From Ehretia macrophylla (lineage: Eukaryota > Streptophyta > Magnoliopsida > Boraginales > Ehretiaceae): DNA of 64,000 bases. The stretch is taken from contig CM075781.1 of the NCBI GenBank assembly GCA_037974665.1, forward strand, positions 34,263,235 through 34,327,234, read 5' to 3'. Shown one piece after another: positions 39,791 through 50,894 of this stretch (position 1 is its first letter; each line of letters starts with the position of its first letter). A program made the position numbers and the translations under genes. The notes under the pieces are model-generated. The model made no database searches, had not been told where the DNA came from, and saw nothing but the letters and a program-made list of their open reading frames with translations.

Positions 39791-40060
39791 CACTACAAGA
39801 AAACAGAAAGCCGACGACAAAAAATAATTCTATTGCCAATTTGCTACGGAATAGCAACGGACTTGTACAGTCCGTCGCCAAACCGCTGCCAAAACTTGTG
39901 TCATACTTAGCGACAAATTTAATTTTTAGTACAACGGACTTGTACAGTCCGTCGCCAAACCGCTGCCAAAACTTGTGTCATACTCAGCGACAAATTTAAT
40001 TTTTAGTATATTTAAAAAAAATTTAATGTCCGTCGCCAATTCACGGAACTTAGATTCAAT
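39791..40060 (+). mobile_element. CACTA (En/Spm) terminal fragment with subterminal repeats
   Basis: CACTACAAGAAAACAG at 39791 is the classic end of plant CACTA elements. It is followed by repeated 'gtccgtcgcca' and 'gcgacaaat' words typical of their subterminal zone. A 77-bp unit is tandemly duplicated (39855-39931 and 39932-40008). No matching TTCTTGTAGTG end with subterminal repeats is found downstream, so only one terminus remains. Confidence 0.65.
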
Positions 40061-40104
40061 GTTAATACATGGGGGAGTTTGACCAAAAAACATTTGCGCT
40101 AATC

Positions 40105-43100
40105 ATTGTTAATACTCAGGTTCTTTTTTTTTTTTTTTTTTCCCCCTTTTGGGTCAATGTTCATACTCAGATTCAATGTCACGATCAGTGGTGTTGCATC
40201 TCAAGTCTGAATATAGAAGCTCCCATGTGTTTGAAATGCTATTCCAGATCATAAGTTAGAAAAAAAAAGATTATAATGCAGTTGTAAAGGATCAATAGTG
40301 GGGAAAATACCTCCCCGTCTCATCTTCCTTGTCCACACTAAATTTTGTCATATGTTCAAAACTCTGAATGTTCTCCTATGTGGAAAACATAAATTTCTTG
40401 TAAATGTCGAAACGTCCGGACACGTTTTGTGTGCTGTGTAGGGTGTGAGACACATGTGCAAGGATTGTTCATTTATGCCTATTTTTTACTCACGCCCACG
40501 AACAAAATTTTTCATTGGACTTAGACGGTGTTAAAAATTGTTAAATTTCATTTGGGAAATCATCATCAACCCGTAAACTATGTAACACATCAGTTTTCAC
40601 CGTACCTCATGTCCAGCAGGTAGCAACCTTCAGTCCTCAATCCACGGCTCCATTGATTGTTTTTTAGCAAGGAAAATAAGAAATTTACTTTTAATATCTA
40701 TTTATGAATAATATTTATGTTTAATTTAATTACTTTGTTTATTGTTAGTTTTTCTTTCATGAAGGCTCATTATTATTGTATTTTTAGCTTAGTTATAGGG
40801 TTTTTAATTTTAATTTTTTTACTTATAATTCACTTGTTTCTCAATTTTTTTAGTTATAGTTGTTTTTATTTTTATTTTTAGTTTTAGTTAGGATAGTTGA
40901 TTATTAATTTTAACTTAATAGTTATTATTGTTCGTTGTTTTAATTTTCATGTATTGTTTTTACACATTTTATCTTAATTGATATATGTTATGCCCTCAAA
41001 ATTCGTCAAAAGCGAATCTCAAAGAACGTGATTGTCGCGAACCTAAGAAATGACATTTCTTCCTAAATTCGCAAGGCACGAAGTACAACTATTCTACAAC
41101 CACAAGCAAGAAATTAAAGGCAAATTCAGAGCATCTAATTCCCAAAGACATAGATAAATGATCCACGCCTTCAAAGAAACTTAAAACATCCTCAAAGATT
41201 AAATTGTCCAAAATGAAAAGTCCAAATGCGCAAAAGGTAAATGTTAAATAAGTCTAATGCGAGATAAACTCTCCATTATTTTGATGTACTAAAAGATTCA
41301 ACAACATAGGGTGTCCTCTAACCCAAGACCCATGCAAAACGATCTATTTCTCTCATTGGCAAAATAATATATTTTTCAAGAAAAACAAAACAACGTAATG
41401 AGATGATAATCCCAGTAAATAGTAGACCCCAAAACTAATAAAGGACTGTAGATTTGCCAAAACAATATGAAACCAAATGTAGACACTAACAATAGAGCAC
41501 GCATTTAAATGGCATGCACTATGCAAATAACTTTTGAAAAGAAAACATAAGCCCAAAACCCACACTTATTGACAAAACAAGGTGCATAATAACCCAAATT
41601 ATGCCAACACAAACGAAGATGGATAGGAATCCAATGAAAAGTGGCCGAAGACAAAGAGTGATTTGTTGTCGCACATACCACCAAAAATAAGTGGGAGTCC
41701 TGACGAAATAGTAGTGCACTACCCAAAGAGTGGTGTATGATCTCCACCACCAAGGGCTATACGAAGGCACGGCCTCAAAGGATATGACATATAGGTCCAA
41801 AATTTTTCCACAAGTATATATGCTTTAAATACGGAGTTGCAAAGTTGTGCAATGATTATAAACATATATGTATATAACTTCTTTTAAAAAAAAACTATCG
41901 TAAATTGGCATACAAAATTACAATAATCCACAACTTGGATTCTATTGAAATATTTTGTGAAACAAAATCAACTTAAGTAAAAGACAATTAATCTCTATTA
42001 TAAATATTCAGACCAAAACGTTTAGTAAAAGAATAGTACTTAAGAAAAATAAATGATGATGAATAAAGAATTTTAGGGATTTTTGAAACACTTAAGGAAG
42101 TATTATCTAAATCAATAAAAAAAATCATTTACTAACTATTACATAATTATGCATAATAATCATAATTCAAACAAAAGTAAATGTAAATTACAGAAAAATG
42201 AAAACAAACGAATGACATTAAAAAATAATTTAAAAAAAAAGTAAACCAAAGTCACTGTTGGAACCGTGACTAAGTCACTATTCCAACGGCGACTTAGTCA
42301 CTGTTACGACTCAGTCATTGTTTTAACAGTGACGAACCACTGTTCAAAATAGGGATTTTGTCTAAAGTATTAAAATTTATGTATAGATTTATGAGAGAAA
42401 ATTCTAAATAGCAATTTCTCAAAAATTCATGACATGACATATAGTAAATGGACAATTTTTTTTCCTCGATTCAACATAGACGAATAATTCAAATTAAATA
42501 CCATAAACATAGAGTGAATCTCTTTTATCATATACCAAAAGGGTGTAAAAGAGTTTGGGTCCTTAATTCTACTTACCTTAATCTTGGTAATATCATAAAT
42601 CTATTTTTGGGATTACAAAACGTAACTCAAAGATTTAATCCTATTTCATAAGACAAGAAAAGATGCTATTACTATCTAACTTTCTTGCCCAACAATTTAT
42701 CTACGAAATCTTGCAACCATTTAATTCGAGATGCCTTAAAAGTACTTACCTAAATGCAGAAAATACAGGAATTTCTATCGATCGCCTTTGTGTGCTAGAG
42801 ATTCACGTTCTTGCTCCTTTTTTGTATCTATATGTATATAGAGTTTTCCGTTTAGTTTTGTAATAGTCGTTAGATGAAAATGCAGGGATTTTTTTTTTTT
42901 TTAATGTAAGAACTGTTTAGTGAGGTAGTGGAATAGTGGGATAGGACTTCTATTAGAGATAAACAACTTCCACAAAAGTTAAGGGCTATGCCAAGTTAAA
43001 ATCTCAACAACCTTTTTTTTTTTTTTGCCAAAAACCCTTATATTGTGGAGGTCGTTACAATATAATTAGTATTTTTATCTATATGTTATTGATTTTTGGA

Positions 43101-43660
43101 TTGATGGATAAATTTCTAAAAAACAAATCAATTTTTGAGTAGCAATTTTCTTCCAAATTTGACCAAATAGATTGTGAAGATAATGCACAAAATTGTTCAA
43201 AGTAAGCTTGAATTGAGATCAACTTAGAAGATCTATAAGTAGACCCTAGCTTACATCCTAAATTTTTATCTTATCATCCTAATGATCGAGATAAAATGAG
43301 AAGATACTACTTGTAAAAAAGACCTTATCAACCTTGTCATCATGATTTTCTAATCGAAAAATTGGAATAAGTGTAGAAAATTTTGTTTCAGTACTTGATT
43401 CAATGAATTTAGAAATTGATTGGAGTACAACTTAGTAAAAGATGCTACATATTATTTGTTTTTGTTATCTTTTTATATATGCCCAATACTGGAAAGTAGT
43501 GGTTGAGAGATACATTTGTTACATATGAGATTATCAATTGATAGAGAAAAGATAAATTTAATCTTCATAGTGCGCATAACAATGCTTAGATGATGTGTTA
43601 AAACTTGATGAAACAAAGCCAATACATTAAAACTGCTATTTCTAAATAATCTTTATTATA
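40105..43660 (+). repeat. Intergenic block, copy 1 (interrupted by a solo LTR)
   Basis: Two conserved parts, 40105-40985 and 43060-43660, align in order with 43665-45200 and with 62185-63620. Shared landmarks include 'ggtcaatgttcatactcag', 'cgtccggacacgttttgtgt', 'gattgatggataaatttct' and 'gagatcaacttagaagatct'. No coding frame is conserved among copies. In copies 2 and 3 the block ends at the promoter of the next CRK, but here it is followed directly by copy 2. Confidence 0.8.
40986..43059 (-). mobile_element. 2.07-kb solo LTR
   Basis: Begins TGTTATGCCC and ends GGTCGTTACA, flanked by ATATA on both sides (40981-40985 and 43060-43064). The second and third intergenic blocks are uninterrupted at this point. 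Read on the minus strand it opens TGTAACGACC, a common start of long plant gypsy LTRs, hence the strand given. There is no internal retroelement coding sequence. A patch near 42250-42350 repeats 'gtcactgtt' and 'gactaagtcac' words. Confidence 0.78.
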
Positions 43661-43664
43661 TTTT

Positions 43665-45350
43665 TTATTATCATTGTTAATACTTAGATTCTTTTCTTTT
43701 CTCGGCCTTTTTTGGGTCAATGTTCATACTCAGATTCAATGTCACGATTAGTGATGTTGCATCTCAAGTCGAATTAATGGTATTACAGATCATAATGCAG
43801 TTGTAAGGGTCAAAGTGGGGAACTACCTCCCTGTCTCATCTTCCTTGTCCATACTAAATTTTGTCATATGTTCAAACCTCCGAATGTTCTCCTATGTGGA
43901 AAAGAGAAATTTCTTGTAAATGTCAAGACGTCCGGACACGTTTTGTGTGCTGTGTAGGGTGTGAGATACATGTACGTGCAAGGATAGTCACACACAGTGA
44001 GACGTTTTTCAGACTTGATCGTGAAAATGGAAAATCATTGCTACTTCACGTTAGTCATACTTTTGTTCATTTATGCCCATTTTTTACTCACGCCCACGTA
44101 CAAAATTTTTCATTGGACTTAGACAGTGTTAAAAATTAATGTTAATTTCATTTCAGAAATCATCATCAACCCGTAAACTATGTAACACTTCAGTTTTCTC
44201 ATGTCCAGCAGGCAGCAACCTTCAGTCCTTAACACCACCCTCCACGGGTCTGTTGATTGTTTTTTAGAAAAGAAAATAAGAAATTTATTTTTAATATCTA
44301 TATATTTATGTTTAATTTTATTACTTTGTTTATTGTTAGTTTTTCTTTTATGAAGGTTCATTATTATTTTATTTTTAGCTTAGTTATAATGATTTTAATT
44401 TTTTTTACTTATAGTTCACTTGTTTCTTAATTTTTTTAGTTATAGTTGTTTTATTTTTATTTTCAATTTTAGTTATGATATTTGATTATTAATTTTAACT
44501 TAATTGTTATTATTGTTTGTTGTTTTAATTTTCATGTATTGCTTTTATACATTTTATTTTAATTGATATAATTATTATATATATATATATGTTATTGGTT
44601 TTTATATTGATGGATAAATTTCTAAAAAATAAATCAATTTTTGAGCAATAATTTTCTTCCAAATTTGAAAAAATAGACTGTGAAGATAATGCACAAAATT
44701 GTTCAAAGCAACCTTGAATTGAGATCAACTTAGAAGATCTACATGCAGATCCTAACTTACAACTTAAATTTTCATCTTATTATGCTAATGATCGAGATAA
44801 AATGAAGAGATATCATTTGTAAAAAGGACCTTATCAACCTCGTCATCATGATTTTCTTATAAAAAAAACTTTAAATAAGTATAGAAAATTTTGTTTCACC
44901 TGATTTAATGAATTTAGCAATTGATTGGAGTACAACATAGCAAAAGATGCTACATATTATTTGTTTTGTTATCTTTTTATGCTCGATACTGGAAAGTAGT
45001 GGTGGGGAGATATATTTGTTAGATATGAGATTATCAATTGATAGAGAAAAGATAAATTTAATCTTCATAGTGCGCATAACAATACTTAGAAGAGGTGCTA
45101 AGACTTGATAAAAATAAAGCCAACATATTGAAACTGCTATTTCTAAGTAATCCGATCAAGTTTGTGATATATCGGAGTCGATTAACTCCGTCATTGAGTT
45201 GATTATTTGCAATTCCAAAATATGAAGTCACACCGAGAACAATTATTAAACATTTTTTTCTATTTTCAAAGACTCTAAATATATTTTAGTGCCTATGTTT
45301 TTGTAATTGATATAATTGATATAATAATTATATAATGTTTATTCCTTTAT
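43665..45350 (+). repeat. Intergenic block, copy 2
   Basis: Direct tandem copy of block 1 without the solo LTR. Its right end (45330-45358, 'ttataattgtta') is where the Harbinger element inserted. The continuation is on the other side at 50096. Confidence 0.8.
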
Positions 45351-45404
45351 AATTGTTAGGCTATCCTTAATGGAGTCTCTATAATGGGTCTCTATCCATC
45401 ATTT

Positions 45405-45540
45405 TAGAGACCCATATAGAGACCAATATTAATATTAAAGACCCATATAGAGACCAATATTAATTTTAAAAACCCATTTAGAGACCAAGATAAAAAAATT
45501 ATTTTAAAGACCCATTTAGAGACCAAGATGAAAAAAAATC
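45405..45540. repeat. Subterminal repeats of the Harbinger element
   Basis: About four to five copies of 'agacccatatagagaccaa' or 'agacccatttagagaccaa' lie just inside the left end. Such arrays are candidate binding sites for the Myb-like accessory protein or transposase. That role is inferred from other Harbinger systems. Confidence 0.65.
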
Positions 45541-45959
45541 CCCAGTGACGGTGTCTATAAAATTGAGTTTCTATATCGTGTTAATTTTAATTTTACATAA
45601 TAATTTGATTATGTGTTATTTTTTCTCGTGTGTTACTTTTTTTTAATTAATTGTTATTTAGATTATCTCAATTTTTTAACGAATATTTCAAGCAATAAAT
45701 AAATAATTTGCGACGAAGATAACATTTAAAAAATTAGGATTACGTTTAATTGCATAATTTCATTTTGAAAAAAAACTAATTAAAAATCTCTAATTAAAAC
45801 AAACTTTACGTTAAAAAAAAATCTTAATTAAAAACCCTAATTAATTTAACCATTAATTAAAATTTTCTCGTATGTTGCGTTTATATTTGTTTTTTTGTTA
45901 TTCATTTTATTCAATTTGTAAATTATTTTATTTTATTAATTTAATCACAAGTATTTTAT

Positions 45960-46410
45960 CTAAATAATATCCATTGGATTATATTTTCTATCATCAATCT
46001 CATCCGTTTGTTTGTTATCTCAATATCAAATATCTTATCCAAACAACATTCATTGGATTGGATTTCCTTTCCTCAATCTCATCCGTCCGTTTGTTATCTC
46101 AATCACAAATCTTTTATCTAAATAATACCAATTGGATTGGATTTTCTATCATCAATCTCATCCGTCCGTTTGTTATCTCAATATCAAATATCTTATCCAA
46201 ACACCATCCATTGGATTGGATTTTCTTTCCTCAATCTCATCCATTCATTTCTTATCTATTTTGCTTTCAATTTCCTATATATATTAAGCCCTCAATCCTT
46301 TAACATTCACAACAATTCAAGCATACAACCTCTATCCATTGGTTTGTATTTCCTTTCCTCAATCTTATCTATTCGTTTCTTATCTATTTTGCATTCAATT
46401 TCCTATATAT
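45960..46410 (+). repeat. Tandem repeats of about 80 bp upstream of the transposase gene
   Basis: Four units containing 'attggattggattttctatc', then 'tcaatctcatccgtccgttt', then 'caaatatcttatcc' run from about 45965 to 46260. A larger duplication then repeats the 'tttcctatatatat' TATA-like text at about 46270 and 46393. The last copy sits directly before the ATG at 46416, so the array spans the transposase promoter and leader. Confidence 0.75.
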
Positions 46411-46415
46411 ATAAA

Positions 46416-47726
46416 ATGGCCCAACAAGGAACCGATTCCCCTTCTTCCGACAACGAAGTTCATAACCATGCGAACGCAATGATGATGATGTACACACAAT
46501 ATCAATCAATAGTGCAGGCTGCACATGAAGCAAATACAGATCAACATGGAGGAATATCATCGCGTCGATGATCCATACGAAGAGATTGGGTAGGTGCCCA
46601 TAATAGGCTAATGAATGAATATTTTGTTGACCATCCTTTGTATTCTGCTTCTGAATTCCAAAATAGGTTTCGCATGAGGCGCGAAATATTTATGAGAATT
46701 ATGGGAGATATTGTGCATTTTGACAATTACTTCAAACAGAAACCGAATGCAGCTGGAAAGCTTGGTTTCTCACCGCATGTGAAGATGACAGTCGCGCTTC
46801 ATATGCTTGTCTATAGAAACCTTGCAAATGCAAATGATGATTATTTGAAAATCGCAAAGACCACATGTTTGGAGGCGATGATGAGATTCTGTCGTGCCGT
46901 CAACGCAGTGTATGGAGACGAGTATCTTCATCGACCAAACAATGCAGACATGTATAGGCTACTTAGAAAAGCCGATGAACGAGGATTTCCTGGAACGATA
47001 GGTAGTGTGGATTGCATGCACTAGGAATGGAAAAATTGCCCAACCACGTGGGCGGGTACATATGCTGGGCACCATGGTTATCCTACCATAATCCTTGAAG
47101 CAGTTGCATTGTATGACACTTGGATATGGCATTCATACTTCGGTCCACCAGGTGCACGCAATGATCTTAATGTATTATACAGCTCACCTGTATTTGATGA
47201 TGTTCTTGAAGGACTAGCAACGTGCATTCGGTTTACCATCAATGACAGACGATACAAACAAGGTTACTATCTGGCTGATGGTATATATCCTAAATGGTTC
47301 ACCATCGTTCAAGCATTTATCGATCCACAAGGCGAAGATAAGATCTTATTTACAAGATTGCAATAGGCATTCCGTAAGGATGTCGAAAGGGCTTTTGGAA
47401 TCCTTCAAGCTCGGTTTGAGATTGTCAGAGGGCCATGACGTTTTTGGCATAAGGATGATATTGGGGAGATTATGAAGACATATATAATTCTTCATAATAT
47501 GATTGTAGAAGATAACCGGATTGAAGAAGGTGATGGTTTTGTCAATGATCAGTCTCGTTTTCATGTAGACAAGCCGCCCGTTGTGCCCGATCGAGATCCA
47601 ATTACGATTAACGAATATCTAAACAATCGTGGACAAGTTAGGGACGAAACTACGTACTTTCTGCTTCGAAGTGATCTTGTTCAACATGTGTGGAATGAAT
47701 TTCGTGTAGGAAATATAAATTTGTAA
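46416..47726 (+). pseudogene. Harbinger transposase (DDE), four nonsense codons
   Basis: One continuous frame of 437 codons from MAQQGTDS to NEFRVGNINL, without frameshift but with stops at 46569, 47022, 47364 and 47436. The N-terminal part has HNRLMNEYFVDHP and FRMRREIFMRI. The catalytic core shows GSVDCMH (first Asp), GARNDLNVLYSS (second Asp) and RKDVERAFGILQARF (Glu), as in the plant transposon DDE family (PF04827/DDE_4). Context suggests three stops replaced Trp and one replaced Arg (CGA). All four are explained by single C:G to T:A changes. The element can no longer make its own transposase. Confidence 0.88.
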
Positions 47727-47873
47727 TCTCATTGTGCAATCTCAAATTGTAATATTCATATATTAAATAAAAACATATATTTAACTAATTAAAAAATGAA
47801 TTACAAACACAAATACATCTATTGTTCTTCATCAAGTGAAGTCATATGAGGATGATATACATCATTATCAAAG

Positions 47874-48731
47874 TTAATCGAACGGGATGCCTTTTTTTGC
47901 CATAATTGCATTTTGTTCCTCAATCATCCATGCTTTTCTAGCCGGAGTTTCAATTGCCGAAGTCTTCGTCGTCATAATCTTATAATCGTTAGAAGTTTCT
48001 ATTTTCTGTTTGTACTCCTTCATTGTTTTTGCCATGTCTTTCGCTTGTTCATTAAGATCTTCCATAATGGCCTTACCCTTTGCTTGTTTCCTAGCCTTTT
48101 TGTTTCCAATCGGCCTTTACGATCTTGGGGTTTTCGGCACTGACTCCATGGGATCGTCATTGTCAAGAGAAAAATCCGTCTCGGGTGGACTCATATTCAT
48201 CATTGGAATCGCAACATCGATTATTGACCGCCATTTTTTCATGTGTTGTAAAATTGACCAACAGTGTTCTGGGTTGAAATTATGACCCATAGCTGTGTAT
48301 AAGAGTCTTGCGTCATCCATCTACAAAACAATTCAATTCAAAATTTAATTTAAAAAATTGTTAAATATTAAATACAATATACTGTATAAAAATACGATAT
48401 ATAGTATTAAAAACTCACATTATCAACGACATTTGCTCTGCTCCTTGGTCTCATATTTACTTGAGCAAGACATTCGACAAATTTTGTACATTTTTGGTTT
48501 ATTTGCGTCCATCGGGATTTAAGGCTCTTCGTTGTTCTTTTTTCACTTGGATTGTTGGGAAGGTGAAACTCTGCATATCTTTGTAGAACTCGATTCCACA
48601 TTGTTCCTGACATTTGGTTTATCCCGATCAAAGGATCTTCGCTAATCGCGATATAGGCCCGTTATAAAGCCTTATCATCTTCATGAGTGAAATTGCGGCC
48701 TCTCGAAATTCCGTCCGTGCATTTCATAATT
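47874..48731 (-). pseudogene. Harbinger ORF2, Myb/SANT-like protein
   Basis: On the minus strand, exon 1 starts at the ATG at 48731 and reads RGRNFTHEDDKAL, stop, RAYIAISEDPLIG, SGTMWNRVLQRYAEF and TTKSLKSRWTQINQKCTKF. An intron with GTGAGT donor (near 48416) and TTTTGTAG acceptor (48320) follows. Exon 2 reads NPEHCWSILQHMKKW and later KKARKQAKGKA. The pattern is the SANT/Myb-like DNA-binding partner of PIF/Harbinger transposases, with a NAM-associated-like C-terminus. Stops near 48650 and 48117 inactivate it. Confidence 0.75.
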
Positions 48732-48739
48732 GTTAATCC

Positions 48740-50095
48740 ATAAAAAGGAAAAAAAAGTTAGGTTGATTTATTTAATAAAACCTAATATAAATAGATTATT
48801 TAAAAAAAAATATAAGTGCCTAATTTAAACAAAAAAAACCTAATTGGAACGATAAAAAATCATATAATTAAAATTAAAAAAATTTACTACTAAAAATAAA
48901 CATATAAAATATAAAGGCTAAAAAATGTATAATTAAAAAACTTTAAATACAAAAAATTAATTAAAAAATATAATTAAAAATATAACCTAAACTAAAAAAA
49001 CTAAAACAAAAAACAAAAAAAAAACTATAAAAATAGAAAAAGTTACCCAAACCAAAAAACTAAACTAAAAAAATAAAAGACAAAACCTTAATGTTAAAAA
49101 AATATCTAACTAAAAAACCCTAAATACAAAACATTAATTAAAAATATAACCTAAACTTAAAAAAACATAAAAAAATAACCAAAACTAAAAAAAAAAAATA
49201 CAAAACCCTAAATAAAAATATTAAAAAAATTAATTAAAAAAAAATTAACCCTAACCCTAACTATAAAAGCCGCCCCTCCTCCCCATTTCCCTTTTCCCCT
49301 TTCCCCTTTCTCTCACCACCGCCTACCCATAATGCAGTGCCTCACCCCACCTCACTCGTCCCCTCCCCTCCCCTCCCATTTCCCTTTCCCTTTCCCTTTC
49401 CCTTTCCCTTTCCACTGCCCCACCCCATCGCCCCTCACTCTACTACCCCACCACACCACGCCCCACCCCATCGCCGTTCCCCTCTACCACCACGCCCCAC
49501 TGCCCTACCCCATCGCGACCCACTGCCCAACCCCACCATGCCCCACCCCATCGATGCCCTTCTCCACCACCTTAATTTTTTTTTCTTTATATTTATCTTT
49601 TTTTTTCTATTTATTAAAACAAGTGCAAAATGTTTCAAATCTGTGGTATGTTGAAAGATTTGTGATATATGGACTCAGATTTGTGAATTTGTTTATGGTT
49701 TTTTGTTTTCCGGATCTGCTTGCATATATACAAAAATTGCAACGGTTAAATTTTTTTTTTGTTCAGCTTTGCAGCATGTTCAAACGGCTCTATTGTCAGA
49801 TTGTGTTGGGTTTTTTTGTTTTCTTGTCTGATGAAAAAAAAAATGTTCAGATCTGACATTCTGACTTTGTCAGAATGTCAGATCATCACATGCAACAAAT
49901 AGATACTCGTTTTTGTCTTCTTGTATAGTCTCTATTTTCTTTAACAAATTTGTTAAAGAAAATGGAGAGTAGGTGCTATTTTAGAGACTCAAAGCTGTTG
50001 TGATGTCATTATTTTGCCAAAAAGTGTCAAATAGTATTTTAGAGATTCCTATTTGTATTGGTCATTGCTATTTAAAGACTCTATTAAAAATACTC
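48740..50095. other. Right non-coding arm of the Harbinger element
   Basis: An A-rich tract (48740-49250) and a C-rich tract (49265-49570) are followed by ordinary AT-rich text. The C-rich tract gives a 174-codon frame of Pro, Ser and Phe repeats that is low complexity. A palindrome ('ctttaacaaatttgttaaag') lies near 49940. No gene. Confidence 0.55.
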
Positions 50096-50323
50096 TTATA
50101 ATATATTTAAATAATTTATACATAAATGAGTGCTTCCAACCTTTCCTAATCGACCTTGACTCTAGGCGTGTGTAGTGCGCAACGTGACCTAGGGTATCTA
50201 GCTCCGCCAAAGGCATAGTAAGAAAAATAATTCACGACGTACGGTATAAAGTAGTCACGTGAAATCTGCACTATGGTCACCATCACTGTTTGGTCTTTGT
50301 AGTTTCCCATAGTCTCTTCAATC
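50096..50323 (+). promoter_or_regulatory. Distal half of the CRK-C promoter
   Basis: The text 'tcaccatcactgtttggtctttgtagttt' lies just before 50324 and is the counterpart of 7980-8015 before CRK-A and 33590-33615 before CRK-B. The earlier part (50100-50260) matches 63860-64000 at the window end. The copia insertion separates this from the CRK-C coding region by nearly 8 kb. Confidence 0.65.
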
Positions 50324-50832
50324 TGTTAGGTATCGGCGCAGCGGAATGGTCGGGGACAAGCAGTATCACGCAGCTAAAATAAGAATGAGAACAGAGAAAG
50401 TAGAGACACAAGATTTACGTGAAAAACCCTTAAACAAATCGAGGGAAAAATCACGGGCAAGTAATAGAGGATTTCACTATGATGTGGAGTATTTTACAAT
50501 AATCTTTTCTCTAATATAAGGAGAAAACAATATCACTCTCTCAAATAATAGGAGAAACTAACTCTCACTCACAAATATAGAACAACAAAAGAGAAAGAAA
50601 AATAGTCAAGAGAAAGCTTATGTTTTCTCTCTAATTTGGAATGTTTTGGTAATGCTCGAATAGTGAAGTTTGAGCCTCTATTTATAGACTCATCTTGCAC
50701 AAAAAATCTTCCCACATGTAGTGTGAAATCAACCCAAAATTGTGTGCGCCTAACTTTGCAACCAAAGACTTTTCTTCATTTTCCATTGCTTTTTGTCTTC
50801 TTTTGACTTGTACCAAACTTTTATAGCTCACA
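50324..50832 (-). repeat. 3' LTR of the older copia element
   Basis: 509 bp, TGTTAGGTAT..AGCTCACA on the + strand. The first ~330 bp resemble the intact element's LTR and the rest is distinct, marking a separate subfamily. Confidence 0.88.
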
Positions 50833-50894
50833 TTCTCCCACTTAAAATTTTGGTGACACTTCAAATCTTTCCATACTTGCCAATTCCATGTTGT

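Larger units (their letters stand above)
45359..50095 (+). mobile_element. PIF/Harbinger transposon with two decayed genes
   Basis: 4737 bp flanked by TTA on both sides (45356-45358 and 50096-50098), the target of PIF/Harbinger elements. The empty site survives in intergenic block 3 (near 63820-63840), which reads aattgTTAtaatg. The terminal repeats are degenerate: the left GGCTATCCTTAATGGAGTCTCTA resembles the right end read on the minus strand, GAGTATTTTTAATAGAGTCTTTA. It carries a transposase gene on the + strand and a Myb/SANT-like gene on the minus strand, arranged convergently. Both are broken by stops. Confidence 0.87.

Noticed and set aside
49060..49262. 'ccctaa' words resembling telomere repeats
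   Set aside because: The plant telomere unit is TTTAGGG in perfect tandem. Here only two or three imperfect CCCTAAC or CCCTAAA words occur in A-rich DNA.
49332..49856. 174-codon Pro/Phe/Ser-rich frame
   Set aside because: It lies in C-rich simple repeats within the Harbinger arm and has no recognisable domain or conserved context.
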